From NCBI GenBank assembly GCA_028826165.1, contig JAPDFW010000033.1, forward strand, positions 310,001-374,000: a stretch of DNA of 64,000 bases. Reading direction: 5' to 3'. Both the position numbers and the translations under genes were made by a program. The notes beneath the pieces were generated by a model that was not told the origin of the DNA, ran no database searches, and saw nothing but the letters and a program-made list of their open reading frames with translations. This DNA is from Anaeramoeba ignava. Lineage: Eukaryota > Metamonada > Anaeramoebidae. This document shows positions 57,590 to 64,000 of this stretch, piece by piece (the stretch's first letter is position 1; every line of letters starts with the position of its first letter).

Positions 57590-58065
57590 TTTCCTTTTTA
57601 AAAATAAAAATAAAAATAAAAAATGAAAAATGAAAAATGAAATAATTTGAAATAAGAATTATTAAAAAAAAAATATTTTTTTTTCTTTTCTCCTTTTAAA
57701 TTATATTTTTTTTCTCCTTTTATTTGTAAAAGTGGAATAAAAATAAAAATAATAAATAAATTGAATTTAAAAATAAAAATAAAAAGTAAATTGAATTTAA
57801 AAATAAAAATAAAAATTGAATTTAAAAATAAAAATAAAAATAAAAAGTCGTCTTTTAAAAATAAAAATAAAAAGTGGAATAAAAATAAAAATAAAAAGTC
57901 GTCTTTTAAAAATAAAATAAAATAAATAAGACATACGTGGAATTGAGAATAAAAGCGAAAAAGAATTCATTTTTTCATTTTTTTCATTGTTTTCATTTTT
58001 TAATTCTATATTAATTTATTTTTATTCTTTATAATAATTCATTTTTATTCTTTATAATATTTTTA
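57590..58065. repeat. Intergenic AAAATA repeats with AAAAGTGGAATAAAA and AAAAAGTCGTCTTTT boxes
   Basis: A-rich hexamers between divergent genes at 57589 and 58066. AAAAGTGGAATAAAA appears twice and AAAAAGTCGTCTTTTAAAAA twice. The AGTGGAATAAAA word is shared with the satellite at 24.3-27 kb. No coding frame. Confidence 0.7.
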
Positions 58066-58608
58066 ATGCAAAGTAACAGAAAAAAAGATCTTTTCACAAA
58101 AGCTATAAAAAAGCTCGATAAAGATTCAGAACGGAAACCATTAGAAAATCCATTGAATAAAAAAGAAAAGAAGGAAAAGAATAAAACGGAAATTAAAGAA
58201 GATTGGAATTGGTATATCCACAAAGTGTATGTTCCTGAAGTAATTTGCTTTTATAAGAATGATCTAATTGGAAAGAACCAAACCTTTTTCCGCACAAACA
58301 TACATTCAAAATTTCCTGAACTGAATAAATTGAAAAAGTGGATCGCTTGTTATATTCAACAAGAATTTTTTGATTGTATTGAAGGTGAAGATAATTCTTA
58401 TAAAAACAAATTGTTTGTTCCTGATTATTGGAAAGTTGGTATTTCTTCTTTGGTTCAAGATGCTCATGATTCCCTTCATGCCACTCAAAAACAAATTGCA
58501 CTCGAAAACTTAGATGATTTCCAATATGTAAATACTCTCCCTCTTTTCAGAAACACCTTCTCAATATTGGATGTTTATAATGAAGGAGGTTCTGATCTTA
58601 GAAACTAA
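58066..58608 (+). CDS. Unrecognised 180-residue protein
   Basis: Single exon from the ATG at 58066. The N-terminal 45 residues are Lys/Glu-rich and disordered. Residues about 46-165 look like a folded alpha/beta or helical domain with few low-complexity stretches: DWNWYIHKVYVPEVICFY, TFFRTNIHSKFPELNKLKKW, QQEFFDCIEG, YWKVGISSLVQDAHDSLHA. The even codon pattern and normal amino-acid mix indicate a real gene. I cannot assign a family. It has no signal peptide or membrane segment and lies 320 bases upstream of another plus-strand gene. Confidence 0.7.
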   Translation: MQSNRKKDLFTKAIKKLDKDSERKPLENPLNKKEKKEKNKTEIKEDWNWYIHKVYVPEVICFYKNDLIGKNQTFFRTNIHSKFPELNKLKKWIACYIQQEFFDCIEGEDNSYKNKLFVPDYWKVGISSLVQDAHDSLHATQKQIALENLDDFQYVNTLPLFRNTFSILDVYNEGGSDLRN

Positions 58609-58902
58609 ATTTCTTTTTCTTTCATCATTTTCTTTTTCTTTTTCTTTTTCTTTTTCTTTTTCTTAATAATATGTTGAAAAATAAAAGTGGACTTTTTCAT
58701 TTATTTTTTAATTTGTATTTAATTTTGATTTTGATTTTGATTTTGATTTTGATTTTGATTTTGATTTTAATTTTGAATTTGATTTTGATTTTGATTTTGA
58801 TTTTGATTTTGATTTTAATTTGAAAATAATTTTCAAAGTCAAATTTTTTCATTTTTTCATTTTTTCATTTTTTCATTTTTTCATTTTTTCATTTTTTTTG
58901 AA
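58609..58902. repeat. CTTTTT and TTTTGA runs between two plus-strand genes
   Basis: A TTTTTC hexamer run, then TTTTGA hexamers, then six CATTTTTT units directly before the ATG at 58903. Probably the 3' end of one gene and the promoter of the next. Confidence 0.6.
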
Positions 58903-59580
58903 ATGGATGTTAAAAATCTTAAAAAAATAACAGAACAATCAAAAACTCCTTTTGCAAGATTTGGACAAGCAACAATTGGAGAAGAAGATGAAACTGATGA
59001 TGAAACAGAAAATGAAAATGAAACAGAAAATGAAGATGAAAATTTAAAAGAAAATTTAAAAGAAATTGAAAAAGAAATTGAAAAAGAAAATTTAAATGAA
59101 AATGAAAAAGAAAAAGAAAAAGAAAAAGAAATTGAAATTAAAAAAGAAAAAGAAAATGAAATTGAAATTGAAAAAGAAATTGATAAAGAAAATGAAATTA
59201 AAAATGAAAATGAAGCTAAAAAAGATTCAAAACAAATCGCTCACAAAAAAAAATCAAAACATTCTCATATAAAAAAAACTAAAACAACAAAAGAAATTAA
59301 ATTATCTCAAATAAACAATCGTGAAAAAATGTTTTCAGTTTCTTCAGTTGGTTTTAGAGATGCAATTAAAAAACAAAATCATAATTTTTCTAATTCACTT
59401 ATTAAATCATTATCAAATTATAAAAATTTAACTATAAAAACAACTCAAACAACTCAAGAAATTTTACAATCAACAAGAGAAGTTTCTAATAAACTTCATT
59501 TGGTTTCAGATGAAATTCAACAACTTGGAAAAGTTCTTCCGTTACAAATTTCAAAACATTCTTCAAAACGAAAAAAATAA
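58903..59580 (+). CDS. Acidic Glu/Lys-rich protein with C-terminal helical domain
   Basis: 225 residues, single exon. Residues 1-25 (FARFGQATIGEEDETDDE) look like a short motif region; 30-110 is a Glu/Lys/Asn low-complexity tract; 112-135 is basic (HKKKSKHSHIKKTKTTKE). Residues about 140-215 form a coiled-coil-like helix: FSVSSVGFRDAIKKQNHNFS, SLIKSLSNYKNLTIKTTQTT, EVSNKLHLVSDEIQQLGKVL. The short C-terminal helical domain is reminiscent of BLOC-1/BORC-type subunits, but I have no diagnostic motif and do not assign it. The GAA/AAA repeats match the window's tendency to expand A-rich codons. Confidence 0.6.
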   Translation: MDVKNLKKITEQSKTPFARFGQATIGEEDETDDETENENETENEDENLKENLKEIEKEIEKENLNENEKEKEKEKEIEIKKEKENEIEIEKEIDKENEIKNENEAKKDSKQIAHKKKSKHSHIKKTKTTKEIKLSQINNREKMFSVSSVGFRDAIKKQNHNFSNSLIKSLSNYKNLTIKTTQTTQEILQSTREVSNKLHLVSDEIQQLGKVLPLQISKHSSKRKK

Positions 59581-59749
59581 TCAAAATTTTTTAATTTTTT
59601 AATTTTTAATTTTTAATTTTAAATTTTTTAAATAATAAAAAAATTCATTTCCAAAATTTGAATTTTTATTTGAAAAAAAAATGAAGAAAAAAGGAAAAAG
59701 AAAAAGAAAAAAAACGAAAAAAATTTATTAGATTCTTGATCATTTTTAA

Positions 59750-62700
59750 TTAAAATTTAGAAGAAGAACTTGAATCATATTCTGCGCATAAAGCAACTAA
59801 TCTTCTTGCATGATCAACAAATTTTTCATTTCCTTCAAGGAAAATTTGTGCAACTTGTAAAACTTGTTCTCTTGAAGAAAGATAAACTTGGTATTTGTCA
59901 GATTTTGCGACTTTCATTAAAGAAACCAAAGCTTCTAGACAAATTGTAGTTACTTGAGGACTAAAACCAGATTCAAGAACATCACATAAAGCGAGATGAG
60001 CATCACAACTGAGGAAATATCTAATTAATTATTAATGAGGATCAATAAAGCAAAAAAAAGAAGAAAAAAAATTTTTTTTTTTTAGGGAATGAGGAAAAAA
60101 AATTTTTTTTTTCTTAAATAATAATAAATAATTAATAATTAATATTTACAAAATTTGGTTTGAAGTTCCACCTGCAATTCCGTTACAAATAACCCAAGCT
60201 GCTTCTTGTCGAATTAGTTTTTCATCAGTAGCCAAAATTTCCACAATTATTGGGATAATATTTGCATCAATAACCATTTGGATTTGGGCTGGTGTTCCTG
60301 CTGTAATATTAGAAACATTCCAACAAGCTTCCTTACTAAATATTTATTTTTCAAAATCAAAATTAAAATAAATTAAAATTTAAATTTAAATTAAAATTAC
60401 CGAATTTGCTTTCTTTTTCTAAGTAATTGTGGAATTGCGTTGAGAAATCCATTTTCAAGAACAAGTTGAGTTTGTGAATCATCTCCTGAAACTATATTTC
60501 CAAGTGTTCTTAATGCAGGAGTAGATATTGTATCTTGAGGAGAGCTATTAAAAATTTTGAATAAAAATTTTGAATATAAATTTGGAATAAAAATTTTGAA
60601 TATAAATTTTGGAATATAAACTTTGGAATATAAATTTTAGAATATAAATTTTGAATAAAAATTTTGAATATAAATTTGGAATATAAATTTTGAATATAAA
60701 TTTTGGAATATAAATTTGGAATATAAATTTTGGAATATAAATTTAGAATATAAATTTTGGATATAAATTTTGAATATAAATTTTGGAATATAAAATTTGG
60801 AATATAAATTTTGAATATAAATTTTGAATAAAAACTTGGAATAAAAATTTGGAATATAAATTTTGAATAAAAATTTTGAATATAAATTTGGAATATAAAT
60901 TTTGGGATATAAATTTTGAATATAAAATTTTGAATATAAATTTGGAATAAAAATTTTGAATATAAATTTGGAATATAAATTTTGAATATAAATTTTGAAT
61001 AAAAACTTGGAATAAAAATTTGGAATATAAATTTTGAATATAAAATTTTGAATAAAAATTTTGAATATAAAATTTGGAATATAAATTTGGAATATAAAAT
61101 TTTAAATATAAACTTGGAATATAAATTTGGAATATAAATTTGGAATATAAATTTTGAATATAAATTTTGAATATAAATTTTGAATATAAATTTTGAATAT
61201 AAATTTTGAATATAAATTTGGAATATAAATTTTGGAATATAAATTTTGAATAAAATTTTGGAATATAAATTTGGAATATAAATTTTGAATATAAATTTTG
61301 AATATAAATTTGGAATATAAATTTGGAATATAAATTTGGAATATAAATTTAGAATAAAAATTTTGAATAAAAATTTAGAATAAAAATTTTGGAATATAAA
61401 TTTTGGAATATAAATTTTTGAATATAAATTTTGGAATATAAATTTTGAATATAAATTTTGAATATAAATTTTGAATAAAAATTTTGAATATAAATTTTGA
61501 ATATAAATTTTGAATATAAATTTGGAATATAAATTTGGAATATAAATTTGGAATATAAATTTTGAATATAAATTTTGAATAAAAATTTTGAATATAAATT
61601 TAGAATATAAATTTAGAATATAAATTTTGAATATAAATCTTGAATATAAACTTGGAATATAAATTTGGAATATAAATTTTGAATATAAATTTTGAATATA
61701 AATTTGGAATATAAATTTTGAAATAAAATTTTAAATATAAACTTGGAATATAAATTTGGAATATAAATTTGGAATATAAATTTTGAATATAAATTTTGAT
61801 TTGTAATTACTTAACAAGATTAACTAATTTTGGGACAACATCCGCATCAATAACTGCTTGAATTTGTCTATTATTTCCATCAGTAAGATAAGACAATCCC
61901 CAACAACTATCAGTCAATATTTCTGTATCAGTAGAATGCAACATTGCAGCTAAAATTGGTATAAATTTTGAAATCTAAATTTGAATTTTTTAATTTTTTT
62001 TTGGATTAATTTTTTCTAAATTTCTTCTTTTTTTTTTCTTTTTAACTCTTTCAAATTTGGGTTTTGGTTTTCCTCTACAAAAATTTGATATTGCCCAAAC
62101 TGCATTTCGAAGAAGGGATAATGATTGTTGATTGTTGAAAAAACCTGTTATATTCTCAACTAAATCAAAATTTAAGATATAATCTCTATGTTCACTAGAA
62201 TCTCCAGCGATATTACCAAGAGCCCAGATGGACTTAATAATATAAATATTTTTATTTTTAATATTTTGAATATTTTGGATATTTTGAATATTTTTAATAT
62301 TTTGAATATTTTGGATATTTTGAATATTTTGGATATTTTGAATATTTTGGATATTTTGGATATTTTGAATATTTTTAATATTTTTAATTTAATTTAATAT
62401 TTTGAATATTTTGGATATTTTGGATATTTTGGATATTTTAATATTTTGGATATAATTTAATATTTTGGATATTTTGGATATTTTGGATATTTTTGAATAT
62501 TTTTAATTTAATTTAATATTTTGGATATTTTGAATTTAATTTAATATTTTGGATATTTTAATATTTTTAATATTTTGAATTTAATTTAATATTTTGAATA
62601 TTTTGATATTTTTAATATCTTTAATTTAATTTAATATTTTGAATATTTTGGATATTTTTGATATTTTGGATATTTTTGATTTAATATTTTTAATATAAAT

Positions 62701-63888
62701 ATATATTTCCTACTTGCTCTCTAACATTTGCATCAGGAGATTTTAAAAGTTTGATAAAATAAGGAACAGCTCCTGATTCAATAACTATACGAGTTTGTTC
62801 TGAATTTCCACTTGCAACATTAGTTAAAGCCCATGCAGCTTCAAACTAAAAAAAAATTTATTTAAAAAAAATGTTATTAATTTATCTTCTTTTTAATTTA
62901 AATAAAATACTTGAATATCAGGATGATCATCTAATGAAAGAAATTCAACAAGACGAGAAACAACACCAGATTCAATAATAGCTTGAATTGGAGGATTTGT
63001 TTCCATAGAAAGCATTCTACGAATTTTTGTTGTTGAATCCAAACATTCTTTTATATCTGAAGAATAAATTTTCATAATTATATCAGGAAGTTCTGCAATC
63101 TTTAAAGAATTTTAATTTTAATTTTAATTTTAATTTTAATTTTAATTTTAATTTTAATTTTAATTTTAATTTTAATTTAAATTTTAATTTTAATTTTAAT
63201 TTTAATTTTAATTTTAATTTTAATTTTAATTTTAATTTTAATTTTAATTTTGATTTTAATTTTGATTTTAATTTTAATTTTAATTTTAATTTTAATTTTA
63301 ATTTTAATTTTAATTTTAATTTTAATATTAATTTTAATTTTAATTTTAATTTTAATTTTAATTTTAATTTTATAAATGAATTTTAATTTTAATTTTAAAT
63401 TTTAATTTTAATTTTAATTTTAATTTCAAAATTAATTTTAATTACTTGTGTTTGTATAAATGCTATATTTTCTGGATTTTCAAAAGTTGTTTTCTTTTGA
63501 CTTGGAGCAAGTTCAGTATTCTTTGTTTTTTCTATAATTTCCTCAATATCTTTATCTACATCTTCATCCATATTATCACCAGTTTGAATAAATTCAATAT
63601 CAGAATATTGATCTTGTTCAGTTTGGAAAGTATTATCTTCTTGCATTGGCTCTTCATCTCTGATAAACTCAATATCATCTCTTTCTTCATCACGAATTAT
63701 AAAATACATTTCTCCAACTCGTAAATTTTTAAAAACACCATCTTCAGGTACTTCAATTTCATTCTTTGCTGATTCTAAAAATTCAATTGGAGAAACATTA
63801 AAATCTATTTCAAGTGCTTCAACAGTTACTTCATTAATTGGATATTGTTTTATATCTAAAGTTCCTTTGATACAAATTGAGACTTCAG
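59750..63888 (-). CDS. Importin-alpha (karyopherin alpha), 5' end off window
   Basis: Nuclear import adaptor that binds NLS cargo through armadillo repeats. Exons in view: 63888-63446, 63099-62911, 62845-62714, 62232-62047, 61974-61811, 60544-60401, 60335-60150, 60020-59750, all frame-consistent. ARM repeats carry the family signatures [78 protein letters not shown] and [14 protein letters not shown]. The WxxxN pairs that line the NLS groove are mostly kept; the last repeat has [12 protein letters not shown]. The region before the first repeat is odd: [28 protein letters not shown] and [15 protein letters not shown] are acidic, and no Arg/Lys-rich importin-beta-binding helix is visible in the exon seen. 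The true N terminus lies beyond 64000. Confidence 0.9.
60550..61800. repeat. TTTTGAATATAAA / TTTGGAATATAAA 13-bp satellite in importin intron
   Basis: About 1.25 kb of 13-bp units within the intron 61810-60545; the only clearly 13-bp array in the window. Confidence 0.9.
62240..62700. repeat. ATATTTTGGATATTTTGA satellite in importin intron
   Basis: Units ATATTTTGG and ATATTTTGA (9 bp) with TTTAATTTAATATT spacers, filling the intron between 62713 and 62233. Confidence 0.88.
63112..63425. repeat. TTTTAA hexamer satellite in importin intron
   Basis: Nearly pure TTTTAA hexamers between 63445 and 63100. Confidence 0.9.
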
Positions 63889-63890
63889 CT

Positions 63891-64000
63891 AAATATTTAT
63901 TAATTTATTTATTTATTAAATTATTTATTAATTTATTTATTAATTTATTTATTAATTTATTTATTAATTTATTTATTAATTTATTTATTAATTTATTTAT
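63891..64000. repeat. TTTATTAA satellite at the window end (importin intron)
   Basis: TTATTTATTAAT units continue to the last base, upstream of the acceptor at 63889-63890, so the gene goes on beyond the window. Confidence 0.8.

Noticed and set aside
62188-62397. Plus-strand frame of NILDIL repeats as a small protein
   Set aside because: It covers a satellite intron of importin-alpha and the antisense of an exon; it has no independent support.
1-64000. tRNA, rRNA or snRNA genes
   Set aside because: I looked in the non-repeat intergenic pieces for cloverleaf-like or conserved rRNA words and saw none; a covariance search would be needed to exclude small RNAs.

Overview
The window is nuclear DNA of a very AT-rich protist. 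Genes are split by GT-AG introns, the ribosomal, V-ATPase, RNA polymerase II, importin and Pumilio genes are all eukaryotic, and there are no operons or ribosome-binding sites. Kelch/RCC1 proteins with doubled BTB modules, an LRR-PP2C protein and long Asn/Gln/Ser/Lys/Glu tracts suggest an amoeba-like anaerobic protist (Anaeramoeba is one candidate). That assignment is inference and no marker gene in the window fixes it.

Layout. 1-6.2 kb: three members of an unrecognised family (54-residue Cys-rich head encoded by a 162-nt exon, low-complexity body, short hydrophobic C-terminal motif) surround ribosomal protein L44. 6.3-9.3 kb: an RNF10-like RING protein. 9.4-18 kb: a tandem duplication of a seven-exon kelch-BTB-BTB gene. 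18-22.8 kb (minus): an LRR-PP2C phosphatase with a predicted N-myristoylated start. 23-24.3 kb (minus): a small ankyrin gene with one exon per repeat, followed by 2.7 kb of 11-bp satellite. 27.1-27.9 kb: NAC-beta. 28.4-34.3 kb (minus): a Pumilio RNA-binding protein whose first intron carries an apparently intact pogo-like DNA transposon. 34.7-37.6 kb (minus): V-ATPase subunit G. 37.8-39.3 kb: an L-fucose-isomerase-like enzyme of bacterial/archaeal type. 39.4-41.0 kb: RCC1-BTB. 41.4-44.2 kb: PUM3/Puf6. 44.3-46.8 kb (minus): a PITH-domain protein and RPB7. 47.0-57.6 kb (minus): five tandem copies of an unrecognised small four-helix membrane protein plus one orphan terminal exon. 58.1-59.6 kb: two unrecognised genes. 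59.75 kb to the window end (minus): importin-alpha, its 5' end off the window.

Nearly all non-coding bulk is simple satellite. Most introns are filled with one short unit of 6 or 11-13 bp, different from gene to gene, and the same hexamers also occur inside exons as Asn-Gln or Asn-Glu repeats. Introns were placed by requiring GT-AG ends, frame continuity and family homology. Nearly every junction given keeps frame exactly. Several genes need one-base corrections, mostly at A or T runs, so some breaks may be assembly errors.

How the genes work together: they are mostly independent housekeeping functions. They cover translation (L44, NAC), mRNA control and ribosome biogenesis (Pumilio, PUM3), transcription (RPB7), nuclear import, vacuolar acidification and signalling. 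The local biology lies in expanding families (kelch-BTB, the four-helix array, the Cys-rich heads) and in the satellites.
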